The notes: a model not told the origin generated them from the letters alone. Counted from the stretch's first letter, positions 9,915 through 19,105 are shown. The stretch is DNA of 64,000 bases from Aureimonas sp. AU22 (GCF_001463745.1 NZ_BBWJ01000051.1:1-64000), one strand, 5' to 3'. A program made the numbers and translations.

Positions 9915-9995
9915 GCATTCCGACAAGACCTTGCGGCGGTGCATGACGCTCGGCTAAAGGTGATGCAGTTAGTCAAGTTTTCGGTGATCTGAACG

Positions 9996-10472
9996 ATGGA
10001 CAACCGGGCGAAGCCCTCGATGGCGGATATGCGCACGGCCAGCCGGCCCCAGACCTTCTGCGTCTTCGAGCGCCTGCGCGCTTCGGGCTTGCGGCCGACC
10101 CGCCAGCGCGTCGCCTTGTGCAACCTGATCTTCGGAGCGGGCGACCGACACCTCTCGGCCGAGGAACTGCACGAGGAAGCCCACAAGGCGGGCGAGCCGG
10201 TGTCGCTGGCCACCGTCTACAACACGCTGCACCAGTTCACCGACGCCGGCCTCGTGCGTCCGTTGTCGGGCGAGGGGCAGCGCACCTATTTCGACACCAA
10301 CACCTCGGACCACCACCATTTCTTCGTGGAAGCTGACAACACGATGATCGACATCCCGGACGGGACGCTGACCATCGGCAACCTGCCCGAGCCGCCCGAA
10401 GGCATGGAGATCGTCAATGTCGACGTGGTGGTGCGTCTGCGCCGCAAGACGGGCGCCAAGACGCTGAGCTGA
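9996..10472 (+). CDS. irr: Iron response regulator Irr (Fur family)
   Basis: Irr controls iron and haem genes in Hyphomicrobiales in response to haem availability. The 158-residue protein has the Fur winged helix (about 25-90, ending SLATVYNTLHQFTDAGLV) and the His-rich HHH at 106-108 (SDHHHFF), typical of Irr. It lacks the C-terminal CxxC zinc motifs of Fur. The N-terminal haem-regulatory Cys-Pro motif of Bradyrhizobium Irr is not visible. ATG 9996 is used; MADM at residue 9 is an alternative. Confidence 0.93.
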   Translation: MDNRAKPSMADMRTASRPQTFCVFERLRASGLRPTRQRVALCNLIFGAGDRHLSAEELHEEAHKAGEPVSLATVYNTLHQFTDAGLVRPLSGEGQRTYFDTNTSDHHHFFVEADNTMIDIPDGTLTIGNLPEPPEGMEIVNVDVVVRLRRKTGAKTLS

Positions 10473-10507
10473 CGGCTTCCCGGTTTCGGGATCGCGCCAT
10501 TATAGAG

Positions 10508-10543
10508 AAAGGCCGGCGGTCGCAAGATCGCCGGCCTTTCTGC
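10508..10543. terminator. Bidirectional terminator between irr and the SH3 gene
   Basis: AAAGGCCGGCG (10508-10518) pairs with 10529-10539, and the stem continues through GTC/GAT to a GCAA (GNRA) tetraloop at 10522-10525. The A-run on the left and T-run on the right make it usable by both converging genes. Confidence 0.85.
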
Positions 10544-10568
10544 ATTCGAGGCGGGGGGACGAGGCGCC

Positions 10569-11150
10569 TCAGAACCGTTCGTCGGGGTAAACGCCCCAGA
10601 TCTCCTTCTGGGTGACGAAGCCGCGGCGGCCGGCGGCTTCCACCTGGCACCAGCCGAAGGAGCACTCGCGCACCTTGGTCAGGACGCCGGGCTCCATCTC
10701 GGCCACGATCGGGCCGTCCGTGGCGGCCGAGCGGTGCATGGTGATGGTCGCCAGCGTCTTGCCCTTCAGCCAGGGAGCCGCCAGCGCGGTGCGCTCGCCC
10801 GACAGGAGCGAGTGGTAGACCCAGCCCTCGGTGCCCTCCGAGTCGCGAATGCGGCGCCAGAGATCGTATTCCTGGATCACCTCCACCGGCAGGCCGGGCT
10901 TCAGATAGAGCCAAGACACGGCATAATCCTTGCCCGGGCCGACGCGCAGGTTCACGCGCGCCGACTTCAGAGACACGAAGCGGGGCAGCGGGAGCTTGCG
11001 CTGCATCTCGGCGTCCACGCCTTCCTCGGCGGCCGTCGCAGCGGGGGGCGTCGCGGCCGCGGCCGGAGACTGCGCGCGCGCGGCGCCGAGAGGCGGCAGG
11101 GCGACGAGAAGGGCGAGGGCGATCGGCCCGAGAAACGGGAAGCGGGACAC
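10569..11150 (-). CDS. Secreted SH3-domain protein
   Basis: The 193-residue exported protein has bacterial SH3-like repeats. After a signal peptide (hydrophobic run LGPIALALLVALPPLGAARA) and an Ala/Pro linker come two SH3 units: SARVNLRVGPGKDYAVSWLY to about the middle, and the part ending VRECSFGWCQVEAAGRRGFV near the C-terminus. Proteins of this kind often bind cell wall material. GTG 11150 is chosen because it puts the signal peptide at the N-terminus and has GGAG six bases upstream; an ATG at 11255 would add 35 low-complexity residues. Confidence 0.82.
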   Translation of the reverse strand: MSRFPFLGPIALALLVALPPLGAARAQSPAAAATPPAATAAEEGVDAEMQRKLPLPRFVSLKSARVNLRVGPGKDYAVSWLYLKPGLPVEVIQEYDLWRRIRDSEGTEGWVYHSLLSGERTALAAPWLKGKTLATITMHRSAATDGPIVAEMEPGVLTKVRECSFGWCQVEAAGRRGFVTQKEIWGVYPDERF

Positions 11151-11341
11151 GGGGGACTCCGGACAGGCGAGGACGCTGTGACCCGGTGAGGCCGGGCTCG
11201 CCGGGCTCGCCTGAAGTCTTCCCAAAGGATGACGCACGAGCCCGACACGTCGCATGATCGCGGATCGAGGTTAACAACCCCTTGCGCGGGGCTGTCGAGG
11301 ACGGCCGGTCGGCCGGCGTTCCCCTCCTGGCTGCGGCCGCG

Positions 11342-12751
11342 TCAGACGGCTTGCGACAGCCGTGCGCTGGCGAAGCCGAGGCCCGCAAGCGGGTCTTCCG
11401 CCACAAGTCCCGGTCGCCCTTCCCAAGCGCCCGGAGCGGCGACGTAGCGCTCAACGTCCTCCATCCGCCGGATCGTGCGCCAGAACACGTCCTCCATCAG
11501 GATATGGGCGAACTCGCCGTTGCGCCCGACGCTGTAGAGGCCCTGGACGCCGGTGGATCGGGCGAAGAGGCGACGCTCGGCCTCGTAGGCGTTGAGGTAG
11601 ACGGGATAGGAGATCGGGGTCCGGATCGTGCCGCCGGCGCCGAGGTAGCGCGTCCGCAGGCCCTCGCCGTAGAGCGCGCAGATCTGATCGAGGCAGCGTT
11701 TGGCGAGATCCTCGTCGCTCATCGTCCAGCGCTCGTCGCCGACCTCGCAGCCGATGTCGAAGGTGATCAGCGTCTTTCCCTCCGGCGCCAGCCAGGGCAT
11801 CGAGATCGGCGCTTCGGTGAGGCGGAAGCTCAACTGGCTGCGGTCGGGCACCCACACCATCGTGTCGGGAAGGATGGCGCGGCCGGAAAAGCGCAGGTTC
11901 ACGAACATCATCGGGCGGTAGCGGAAGGCGGACAGCGGCGCCAGCGCGTCGGTGCCCTCCATGAGGCGCGGCAGGATGTTGACCGGTGCGGTCGATATGA
12001 CGGCGGAGACCGGCACCTCCGCCCCCACACTGCGCACCGCGACCACGCGACCCTTCTCGACGAGGATGCGTTCGACCGGCGAGTCCAGTCGCACCGAGCC
12101 GTCGAGCTTGCGCAGCGTCGGCTCCAGAAGCTTGGCGAGGCCGCCTTCGGGATAGACGTGATAGACGCCGGCACCCTCCGGCATGGTGCGCGTGTAGCCG
12201 TTGCAGACGGCGCGGCGCGTCACCTTGGCGGCGGCATTGAGATAGATCGACTTCAGAATGCTGTTGCCGAACTTCTCGCCGACGGAGGGCGAGAGTTCGC
12301 GCGCCGGCGCGCCGGACCAGGCCTCGACGAGGGGCATCGCCACGTCCTCGGCCATGGCGTCGCCGTAGGAGCGGCGCATCCAGTCTTCGGCGTTGGCGGC
12401 CGGCGCCTTGTTGCGCGGGGCGATGCGGCTTTTCAGGGCGCTGGCGAGGAAGCGCGGCTCGGCCATGAGGCCGAACGGATGGCTGCGGCTGCGCCCGTCC
12501 ACCACCACGGCCTCGCCGTAATGGCGCACGGTGCGGCAGATGTCCTCGGCGCCGAGAGCCTTCGCCAGGCGGTTGGAGATGAAATGCGCGCCGTAATCGT
12601 AGGAGAAGCCCTCGGCGTCCCGAAACGAGGCGGCCATGCCGCCGACCGCCTTGCCGGCCTCGAAGACCACCGCCGGCAGGCCACGACGCTTGAGTTCGGC
12701 CGCCGCCGTCAGACCGGCCAGGCCTGCTCCCAGAATTGCGATCGGCTTCAT
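11342..12751 (-). CDS. FAD-dependent oxidoreductase (amine oxidase/protoporphyrinogen oxidase-like)
   Basis: The 469-residue flavoprotein starts MKPIAILGAGLAGLTAA, a Rossmann dinucleotide-binding motif. A second FAD motif is at the C-terminus (GLYSVGRNGEFAHILMEDVF). The layout matches the NAD(P)-binding amine oxidase/HemY-like superfamily that includes UDP-galactopyranose mutase-like and polysaccharide-linked enzymes. Substrate unknown. The start at 12751 puts the Rossmann motif at residues 4-15. It appears to be a single-gene unit. Confidence 0.82.
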   Translation of the reverse strand: MKPIAILGAGLAGLTAAAELKRRGLPAVVFEAGKAVGGMAASFRDAEGFSYDYGAHFISNRLAKALGAEDICRTVRHYGEAVVVDGRSRSHPFGLMAEPRFLASALKSRIAPRNKAPAANAEDWMRRSYGDAMAEDVAMPLVEAWSGAPARELSPSVGEKFGNSILKSIYLNAAAKVTRRAVCNGYTRTMPEGAGVYHVYPEGGLAKLLEPTLRKLDGSVRLDSPVERILVEKGRVVAVRSVGAEVPVSAVISTAPVNILPRLMEGTDALAPLSAFRYRPMMFVNLRFSGRAILPDTMVWVPDRSQLSFRLTEAPISMPWLAPEGKTLITFDIGCEVGDERWTMSDEDLAKRCLDQICALYGEGLRTRYLGAGGTIRTPISYPVYLNAYEAERRLFARSTGVQGLYSVGRNGEFAHILMEDVFWRTIRRMEDVERYVAAPGAWEGRPGLVAEDPLAGLGFASARLSQAV

Positions 12752-12926
12752 CGTCGTCTCCCCGAAGTGTCGAGCGAACCTTATGGGATCGCTGGTGAAC
12801 AACGGGGCAAGGATACAATCGCAATTCTCCGAAATCACGGACGTGTTACCGTTCCGGGATCCGTTCTCGTCTCAAGGATAACGTCGCGGATACGGCTCGA
12901 ACTTTATCGAAGTCCTAGAAGCGAGC

Positions 12927-13712
12927 CTAAGCGCTCTCGGCGGAAGGAGCCGCCGGGCGACGATAGCGGATTTCCTCGAAGCGCATGCGCAAGACATCGA
13001 CGAGAAGCAGCCGTCCCGTCATCGGATCGCCCGCGCCCGTCACCAGCTTGATCGCTTCCGCCGCACCCATCGTGCCCATGATGCCGGTCACGACGCCGAG
13101 GATGCCGGCTTCGGCGCAGGTCGGCACCGTGCCTTCCGGCGGCGGTTCGGGAAAGAGGTCGCGAAAGCGCGGGAAGAGCCGCCCGTCCGGTCCCTCGCGA
13201 TGGGGCACGAGCGTCGTCAGCGAACCCGAGAAGCGCTGCACGGCCACGGTGACGAGCGGCACGGCGGCGGCTTCGCAGAGGTCCGCCACCAGAAAGCGCG
13301 TGGCGAAATTGTCCGAGCCGTCGATCACCACGTCGTATCGCGCGAGGATCGCGGCCGCGTTCGCCTCGCCGAGCCGAAGGGCATGGATCTCCACGGCGAC
13401 ATGCGGATTGAGCCGTCCGAGTGCCTCGGCGGCGACCTCCACCTTGGGCCGGCCGAGGTCACTTGTGCCGAACAGGATCTGGCGCTGCAGATTGGAGAGC
13501 GACACATGGTCGTCGTCGGCGAGCCCGATCGTCCCGACGCCGGCTGCCGCAAGATAGAGCGCGGCCGGCGAGCCGATGCCGCCTGCACCGACAAGCAGTA
13601 CGCGGGCGCTCTTGAGCCTCTGCTGGCCGGGTCCGCCGATCTCCGGCAGCACGATGTGGCGGGCATAGCGACCAAGCTCGTCCGGCGAGAGCGGGGGAGG
13701 GGAGTGCGTCAT
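12927..13712 (-). CDS. moeB: MoeB/ThiF-family adenylyltransferase
   Basis: The 261-residue E1-like enzyme activates the C-terminus of a small sulfur carrier (MoaD or ThiS) by adenylation. It has the ATP-binding VGAGGIGSPAALYLAAAG (about residues 33-50), the substrate-binding DDDHVSLSNLQRQ, the DGSDNFATR stretch and the Cys in PTCAEAGILG. Whether it serves molybdopterin or thiamine synthesis cannot be decided. Its ATG overlaps the recF stop (ATGA), so it is translationally coupled to recF. Confidence 0.88.
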   Translation of the reverse strand: MTHSPPPLSPDELGRYARHIVLPEIGGPGQQRLKSARVLLVGAGGIGSPAALYLAAAGVGTIGLADDDHVSLSNLQRQILFGTSDLGRPKVEVAAEALGRLNPHVAVEIHALRLGEANAAAILARYDVVIDGSDNFATRFLVADLCEAAAVPLVTVAVQRFSGSLTTLVPHREGPDGRLFPRFRDLFPEPPPEGTVPTCAEAGILGVVTGIMGTMGAAEAIKLVTGAGDPMTGRLLLVDVLRMRFEEIRYRRPAAPSAESA

Positions 13713-14860
13713 GTCACGGCTCCGTTGGCGACGCAGAGCATCTGGGCCCTTCCATCCAGCGCTTCGAAGAGCGCGGCGTCGGTGCCGGTAAGGAAGGACT
13801 GGACGCCGAGCCCGTCGAGGATGTCGAACAGAGCGGCTCGGCGGCCGGGATCGAGATGGGCGGCGATCTCGTCGAGAAGAAGGACGGGCGCCATGCCGGA
13901 CGAGGCTTCCACGAGACGTGCATGCGCCAGCACGAGACCGATCAGCAGCGCCTTCTGCTCGCCGGTGGACGACAGGGCGGCGGGCATCGCCTTGGCGCGA
14001 TGGGTGACGACGAGGTCGCCGCGATGCGGCCCCGCCAGCGTGCGGCCGGCGGCGCGGTCGACCATGCGGCGGCGCGCCAGACGTTCGGCGACCTGGTCCT
14101 CGAGGTCGACGGCCGCCCCCTCGAGGACCAGGTCCTCGTAGCCCGACTGGAGGTCGAGCCCGGCGACGGGGAACGGCGACGCCGATGCGGCATCCAGAAG
14201 TCCGGCGAGGCGCGCCGTGAGGTCGGCGCGCGCGAGCGCGATGGCAAGGCCGAGTTCCGCCATCTGCCGCTCGATGCCGGCGAGCCACCGGTCGTCGAGG
14301 CGATCGTCGGCGAGGAGCCGGTTGCGGCCGCGCATCGCCTTCTCGTAGTCCACCGTCCGGCGCCCGTGCCCGGGATCGACGGTGAGCACCATGCGGTCGA
14401 GGAAGCGGCGACGCTCGGTGCCGGGACCGGTGAAGAGCCCGTCCATCGACGGCGTCAGCCAGATGACGCGCAGGAGGTCCAGAAGCTCGTCCGTCGAGCG
14501 CGCCGTGGTTCCGTCGATGCGAAGCACGCGCTGGGGCGTGCCCTCGTCCGGCCGCACCAGCGTGAGGATGTCCGTCGGCTCGTCCTCCGGGGCGTCGGCC
14601 GCAAGGCGCGCGCGCACCGAAAAACCGCCCGTCGCCGTGGACGCGGCCGTTCGCGCGATCTCGCCATAGGCGGCGCGGCGCAGCCCCTTGCCGGGCGACA
14701 GGAGCGACAGGGCCTCGAGAAGATTGGTCTTGCCCGATCCGTTGTCGCCGTGCAGCACGACGAAGGGCGAGCGGATCGCGAGGTTCAGCGTCTCGTAGTT
14801 GCGAAAGTCCACGAGGCCGAGCCCGGTCACGCGGAGCCGGGCATCGCGAATGGTGTCCAT
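13709..14860 (-). CDS. recF: DNA replication and repair protein RecF
   Basis: RecF is an SMC-like ATPase that loads RecA at gaps with RecO and RecR. The 383-residue protein has Walker A GDNGSGKTN (about 38-46), the ABC signature LSSTGEQKALLIGL, and Walker B PVLLLDEIAAHLD. It lies 20 bases after dnaN and overlaps moeB, so dnaN-recF-moeB is one operon. The start at 14860 gives MDTIRDARLRVTGLGL. Confidence 0.95.
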   Translation of the reverse strand: MDTIRDARLRVTGLGLVDFRNYETLNLAIRSPFVVLHGDNGSGKTNLLEALSLLSPGKGLRRAAYGEIARTAASTATGGFSVRARLAADAPEDEPTDILTLVRPDEGTPQRVLRIDGTTARSTDELLDLLRVIWLTPSMDGLFTGPGTERRRFLDRMVLTVDPGHGRRTVDYEKAMRGRNRLLADDRLDDRWLAGIERQMAELGLAIALARADLTARLAGLLDAASASPFPVAGLDLQSGYEDLVLEGAAVDLEDQVAERLARRRMVDRAAGRTLAGPHRGDLVVTHRAKAMPAALSSTGEQKALLIGLVLAHARLVEASSGMAPVLLLDEIAAHLDPGRRAALFDILDGLGVQSFLTGTDAALFEALDGRAQMLCVANGAVT

Positions 14861-14880
14861 GGACGTGGCGGTGCGTCCCC

Positions 14881-15999
14881 TTAGACGCGCATCGGCATCA
14901 GGACGTAGAGCGTTCCCTCGTCGCCCCCGTCGCGGATGAGGGTCGGTGAGCCGGGATCGGCCATCATGAAGACGGCGCTGTCGCCCGAAAGCTGACCGGT
15001 GATGTCGAGGAGGTAGCGGGCGTTGAAGCCGATCTCGATCTCCTCCGCCTCGTAGCCGACCGGGAGTTCCTCGGTCGCGGTGCCGGCATCCGGCGAATTG
15101 ACGGTGAGGACGAGCTGGCCATCCGAGAGGGCGAGCTTCACCGCCCGCCCGCGCTCGGACGAGATGGTGGAGACGCGGTCGACGGCGGCCGAGAAGCTCT
15201 GCCGGTCGAGCGTCAGCGCCTTGTCGTTGCCGGTCGGGATGACACGCCCGTAGTCCGGGAAGGTGCCGTCGATGAGCTTCGAGGTCATCACCACGGCACC
15301 GAGGCTGAAGCGGATCTTGGAGTCCGAAAGCTCGACCGCCACGGTCTCGGCGCCTTCGCCGAGAAGCTTCTGGATCTCGGCCACGGTCTTGCGCGGCACG
15401 ATGATGCCGGGCATCCCTTCCGATCCCGCGGGCGCGGCCATCTCGGCGCGTGCGAGGCGGTGCCCGTCGGTCGCGACCGCACGCAGCGCGAGCGCGCCGC
15501 CCGACTCGACCGTGTGGAGGAAGATGCCGTTGAGATAGTAGCGCGTTTCCTCCGTGGAGATGGCGAACTGCGTCCGCTCGACGAGGCGCGCGAGGTCGGA
15601 CGACTTGAGCGTGAAGGCGTGCGTGAAGGCACCGGCCGTGATGTCGGGGAAGTCGGTTTCCGGCAGGCACTGGAGACGGAAGGTCGAGCGGCCCGCCGAA
15701 ACCGTCATCTGCGCGCCGTCGCCGGTGGTCTCGAGCTTGACCTCCGAGCCGTCGGGAAGCTTCCGCACGATGTCGTAGAGGAGGTGGGCGGGCACCGTGG
15801 TGGCACCCGGCACGTCGCCGCTCGCCGGCACGCTCTCGGTGATCTCGATGTCGAGGTCGGTCGCCTTGAGGCGCATAGCGCCGTCCTCGGTCTTCAGGAG
15901 GACATTGGACAGGATCGGGATCGTGTTGCGCCGTTCCACCACGCGCTGGATGTGGCTCAGCGACTTCAGGAGGTTGGATCGCTCGATGATGATACGCAT
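14881..15999 (-). CDS. dnaN: DNA polymerase III beta subunit (sliding clamp)
   Basis: The 372-residue sliding clamp starts MRIIIERSNLLKSLSH and ends with the conserved YVLMPMRV. Three clamp domains of about 120 residues each are present in full. It is the first gene of dnaN-recF-moeB and is separated from dnaA by a 150-base gap with a terminator, so it probably has its own promoter. Confidence 0.96.
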   Translation of the reverse strand: MRIIIERSNLLKSLSHIQRVVERRNTIPILSNVLLKTEDGAMRLKATDLDIEITESVPASGDVPGATTVPAHLLYDIVRKLPDGSEVKLETTGDGAQMTVSAGRSTFRLQCLPETDFPDITAGAFTHAFTLKSSDLARLVERTQFAISTEETRYYLNGIFLHTVESGGALALRAVATDGHRLARAEMAAPAGSEGMPGIIVPRKTVAEIQKLLGEGAETVAVELSDSKIRFSLGAVVMTSKLIDGTFPDYGRVIPTGNDKALTLDRQSFSAAVDRVSTISSERGRAVKLALSDGQLVLTVNSPDAGTATEELPVGYEAEEIEIGFNARYLLDITGQLSGDSAVFMMADPGSPTLIRDGGDEGTLYVLMPMRV

Positions 16000-16094
16000 G
16001 GACGACAACCGTTCGGAGACTCGAAAGGGCGCCGAACGGGCGCGACCTTTCTCAAAAGGTCCCGACGTTTTAGAGCAAAGGGCGGCAGGCGCAA

Positions 16095-16129
16095 AGGGAA
16101 ACCGCCGGAAACCCCAGGCATCCGGCGGT
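16095..16129 (-). terminator. Intrinsic terminator after dnaA
   Basis: On the minus strand ACCGCCGGA (16129-16121) and TCCGGCGGT (16109-16101) form a perfect 9-bp stem with an 11-base loop, followed by TTCCCTTTG. It lies about 20 bases beyond the dnaA stop and separates dnaA from dnaN transcription. Confidence 0.75.
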
Positions 16130-16149
16130 CGGTTCGCGATCGCGGAAGA

Positions 16150-17610
16150 TTACTCCTCGATCATGCGGCGGATCACGTCGAGTTCCTCCGACAGCTTCTC
16201 GTCGCCGGCCCGCTCCGCCTCGATCTTGCGCACGGCATGGAGCACCGTCGTATGGTCGCGCCCGCCGAAGCGGCGGCCGATCTCGGGCAGCGAGCGGGGC
16301 GTCATGGTCTTGGCGAGATACATCGCGATCTGGCGCGGGCGCACGATGGTGCGGGTGCGCCGGGCCGACAGGATATCGGTGCGCGACACGTTGTAGTGGC
16401 GCGAGACGAACTTCAGGATGTCCTCGATGCGCACACGCTTCTCGCCGCCGGCGCGCGTCAGCTGGTTGAGGAGATCGTCGAGATGCTCCGCCGAGAGAGG
16501 CTGGCCCACCGCGTGCCGGAAGGCGATCTGGTTGAAGGCGCCCTCGAGATCGCGGCCCGAGCCGACCACGCGCCGCGCGATCGTATCCACCACCGTCTCG
16601 GGGATCGCGAAGCTCGGATCGCCCGCGCGCATGGCCGACACGCGCGAGGCGAGGATGCCGCGGCGCATGTCGTAGTCCGGCGAGACCATCTCGATGGCGA
16701 CACCCCCCGAAAGGCGCGAGCGGACCCGGCTGTCGAGCGATTCCAGCTCGAAGGCCGGGCGATCGGCCGCCACGATCACCTGCCGCGCCGAATCGATCAG
16801 CGCGTTGAGGAGGTGGCAGAACTCCTGCTGGATCGACTTGCCCTGCAGGAACTGCATGTCGTCGATGATCAGAATGTCGATGCCGCGCAGGTTCTCCTTG
16901 AAGTCGAGCGCCTGGTTGTCGCGGATCGCGGTGGCGAAGCGCCACATGAAGTATTCGGCCGTCAGGTACACGACCCGCGGCTTGTCGTCTCGCGCAACGG
17001 CCGCGTTGGCGATCGCCTGAAGGAGATGCGTCTTGCCGAGGCCGACGGACGCATGAAGGAAAAGCGGGTTAAAGCGAACCGACTGGGGTCCGTTCTCGGC
17101 GATGGATCGCGCCGCAGCCAGCGCCACGCGATTGGATGCGCCCTCCACGAAGGTGGAGAAGACGTAGCGGCTGTCGAGGGGCGAGCCGAATTCGGCGCGC
17201 GAGCCCTCCGAAGCCGGAGCGCGATCGGCAGCGGAGCCGGAGCCGGATCCGGGACGCATCGCGGCAGCGGGAACGCGCGCGCCGCCGTCGTTGGCGACCG
17301 CCGGCTGGTCTGCGCTGGCGGCCGGCGGCGGGACGGCGATGCCACGCACGGCCGAGCGCACGGCGACATCCACCTTCAGCGTTCCCGGCACTTCCTCCGA
17401 GAAGATCTGGAGAAGGAGGTCGCGATAGTGACCGTTGATCCAGGACTTCAGGAAGGCCGTCGGCACCGAGAGCTGCACCACGCCCTTGCCGACATGCTCG
17501 AGCTTCAGGCGTGCGAACCAGGATGCGAAGACGTCGGGACCGAGCTGCGCCTTGAGACGAGCGTTCACACGATCGAGGATCGCCGTCTCGTCGCGTGCTG
17601 GTGCTGCCAT
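16150..17610 (-). CDS. dnaA: Chromosomal replication initiator protein DnaA
   Basis: The 486-residue protein has all DnaA domains: domain I (1-85, VFASWFARL), an Ala/Pro-rich linker, AAA+ domain (about 145-345; Walker A SVGLGKTH at 188-195, Walker B ILIIDDMQFL at 246-255) and the DNA-binding domain IV with RRFGGRDHTTVLHA at 446-459. ATG 17610 places domain I at the N-terminus. An in-frame ATG at 17730 would add 40 low-complexity residues but has a strong GGAGG and overlaps the rhodanese stop, so it stays possible. Probably expressed with the rhodanese gene from the region at 18162-18835. Confidence 0.96.
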   Translation of the reverse strand: MAAPARDETAILDRVNARLKAQLGPDVFASWFARLKLEHVGKGVVQLSVPTAFLKSWINGHYRDLLLQIFSEEVPGTLKVDVAVRSAVRGIAVPPPAASADQPAVANDGGARVPAAAMRPGSGSGSAADRAPASEGSRAEFGSPLDSRYVFSTFVEGASNRVALAAARSIAENGPQSVRFNPLFLHASVGLGKTHLLQAIANAAVARDDKPRVVYLTAEYFMWRFATAIRDNQALDFKENLRGIDILIIDDMQFLQGKSIQQEFCHLLNALIDSARQVIVAADRPAFELESLDSRVRSRLSGGVAIEMVSPDYDMRRGILASRVSAMRAGDPSFAIPETVVDTIARRVVGSGRDLEGAFNQIAFRHAVGQPLSAEHLDDLLNQLTRAGGEKRVRIEDILKFVSRHYNVSRTDILSARRTRTIVRPRQIAMYLAKTMTPRSLPEIGRRFGGRDHTTVLHAVRKIEAERAGDEKLSEELDVIRRMIEE

Positions 17611-17726
17611 CGAAGTCTCGCCATCATGATGCGCGGCCGAGGCCGCACGGCTGGGGGTGGAGGGGAAGGCGCGCGCACGCGCCCCGGGAACGGCGGGATT
17701 GGGCGCACCGCCCGCATGCAGGGCGG

Positions 17727-18161
17727 TCATTTCTGCCTCCAGGGCAGACCGGCCGCCTTCCATCCCGCCTGATGGCCGCGATGGCCGTCCGGGTCGGGCG
17801 GGCCTTCGAAGCCGTCGAGGATGTTGTAGCAGTCGGAAAAGCCCGCCGCCGTCATCGCCGCCGCGCTCGACATGGAGCGGGCGCCCGAACGGCAGAGGAA
17901 GTAGAGCTTGGACGTCTCGGAGCCGCCGGCCGCCCGAACGGCCGCGCCGACGCGATCCGTGAAGCCGGGATCGACGGCCATCGTCGGATAGCTCTGCCAC
18001 TCGGCGAAGACGGCGTCGCGGCCGTTTTCGGGCACGAGGGGAAAGCCCACGAAATTCCATTCGGCCGACGTGCGAACATCGACCAGGAAGCTTTGGGAAT
18101 CGGACTGCAGGGCGGACCAGCACTCCTCGACTGAAACGTCGCCCTTGTAGGAACGGCTCAT
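17727..18161 (-). CDS. Rhodanese-like sulfurtransferase
   Basis: The 144-residue single rhodanese domain has the active-site Cys in YFLCRSGARS (about residue 90) and the DVRTSAEW entry motif. It could carry persulfide sulfur; no specific acceptor is indicated. It is upstream of dnaA in the same direction, and its last codons contain GGAGG followed by the ATG at 17730, so it may be translationally coupled to a longer form of DnaA. Confidence 0.88.
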   Translation of the reverse strand: MSRSYKGDVSVEECWSALQSDSQSFLVDVRTSAEWNFVGFPLVPENGRDAVFAEWQSYPTMAVDPGFTDRVGAAVRAAGGSETSKLYFLCRSGARSMSSAAAMTAAGFSDCYNILDGFEGPPDPDGHRGHQAGWKAAGLPWRQK

Positions 18162-18404
18162 AGCGAACTCCCAACACGCCGCACCGACACGATCGGACAC
18201 GGCGGAACGCGGAACGAAATTCACCCTGCCGCGCTCGAACGGAGCGCGAGCCACTGGGTGATACTCATCGAAAAACGGAAAGCCCCTGGTCGACCCGGCT
18301 CGTGGCCGGTCCCCTTAAGTTCTGGAAAACACCTCTTGTCCCCAGCCTTCGTCGTCCAGTGCTCTTGTCGTGAGGCAAAAGCTACGGAAGGCCCCAGGTT
18401 CGGG

Positions 18405-18780
18405 CAAGCTTTGAATCGGCTCCCGCGACCTAAGCGTGGTCGAACTGTGGCGAGTCCGACATGCCCGTTCCCGCCGCGATTTTCGCAATCGCCTGATTCA
18501 ACGGGAGATTCGAGGAAGGGGTCGGCCGCGATTTGGTCGCAGGTCTGAACTCGGGATTCTTTTTCGGAGTCAGACTTGACTCACGCGACTCGGCACGGCG
18601 CCGTCCAGCAATCCGGGGGGTTTTCCACAACCATCGCCAAGCCGTTGTTTTTGCTGCGGTAAACCTGATTCACGCTGAGCCCGGGCTTCCTGCTGCGCGG
18701 CGATCACATAACAAGCGTGTGACGGTCACATTTGTGCGTGGCCAGCCACAAAGCACCGAGCGTGCATGGCACGAATCGAA
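18405..18780. other. GANTC-rich intergenic region upstream of rhodanese-dnaA (candidate oriC or cell-cycle promoter)
   Basis: Within the 674-base gap 18162-18835, GANTC occurs ten times at 18413, 18452, 18495, 18507, 18555, 18567, 18578, 18587, 18667 and 18773; eight lie in 179 bases. GANTC is the CcrM methylation site of alphaproteobacteria, and about one copy is expected by chance in this length. A one-mismatch DnaA box is at 18621. No protein gene is supported here. The region could be a replication origin or the methylation-sensitive promoter of the dnaA unit. Confidence 0.5.
18621..18629 (+). promoter_or_regulatory. DnaA box
   Basis: TTTTCCACA differs at one position from the consensus TTATCCACA and lies inside the GANTC cluster, next to a T-rich stretch (GTTGTTTTT at 18643-18651). 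A weaker candidate, TTGTCCCCA, is at 18336-18344. Confidence 0.4.
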
Positions 18781-18808
18781 AAGGACCCGGAGCGGTCGCT
18801 CCGAGCCC
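18777..18808 (-). terminator. Intrinsic terminator after rpsT
   Basis: On the minus strand CGGAGC and GCTCCG (18788-18793 and 18798-18803) form the core stem with a four-base loop, extended by partial pairing of GGGCT with GGTCC and followed by TTTTCG. It lies about 30 bases beyond the rpsT stop. Confidence 0.7.
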
Positions 18809-18835
18809 TTCGTAGGGTTTGGATGTGGGCGGCGC

Positions 18836-19105
18836 TCAGGCGGCGCCGACGGCCTTCACCCGGCTCGACAGGCGCGAGATCTTGCGGGACACCGTGTTGC
18901 GATGCATCACGCCCTTCGAGGCAGCGCGCGCCAGTTCGGGTTCGGCCAGCTTGAAGGCGGCCTGGGCTGCGGCCTTGTCGCCCGTCAGGATCGCTTCCTC
19001 GACCTTGCGAAGGAAGCTGCGAACGCGCGAGCGGCGGTCACGGTTGATCGCGGTGCGACGGGCGATCTTGCGGGCGGCCTTCTTGGCCGACGGCGTATTG
19101 GCCAT
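18836..19105 (-). CDS. rpsT: 30S ribosomal protein S20
   Basis: The 89-residue basic protein bS20 starts [13 protein letters not shown] and contains the family stretch [15 protein letters not shown]. It binds the 16S rRNA 5' domain. It is upstream of the dnaA region in the same orientation but ends in its own terminator. Confidence 0.97.
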   Translation of the reverse strand: MANTPSAKKAARKIARRTAINRDRRSRVRSFLRKVEEAILTGDKAAAQAAFKLAEPELARAASKGVMHRNTVSRKISRLSSRVKAVGAA

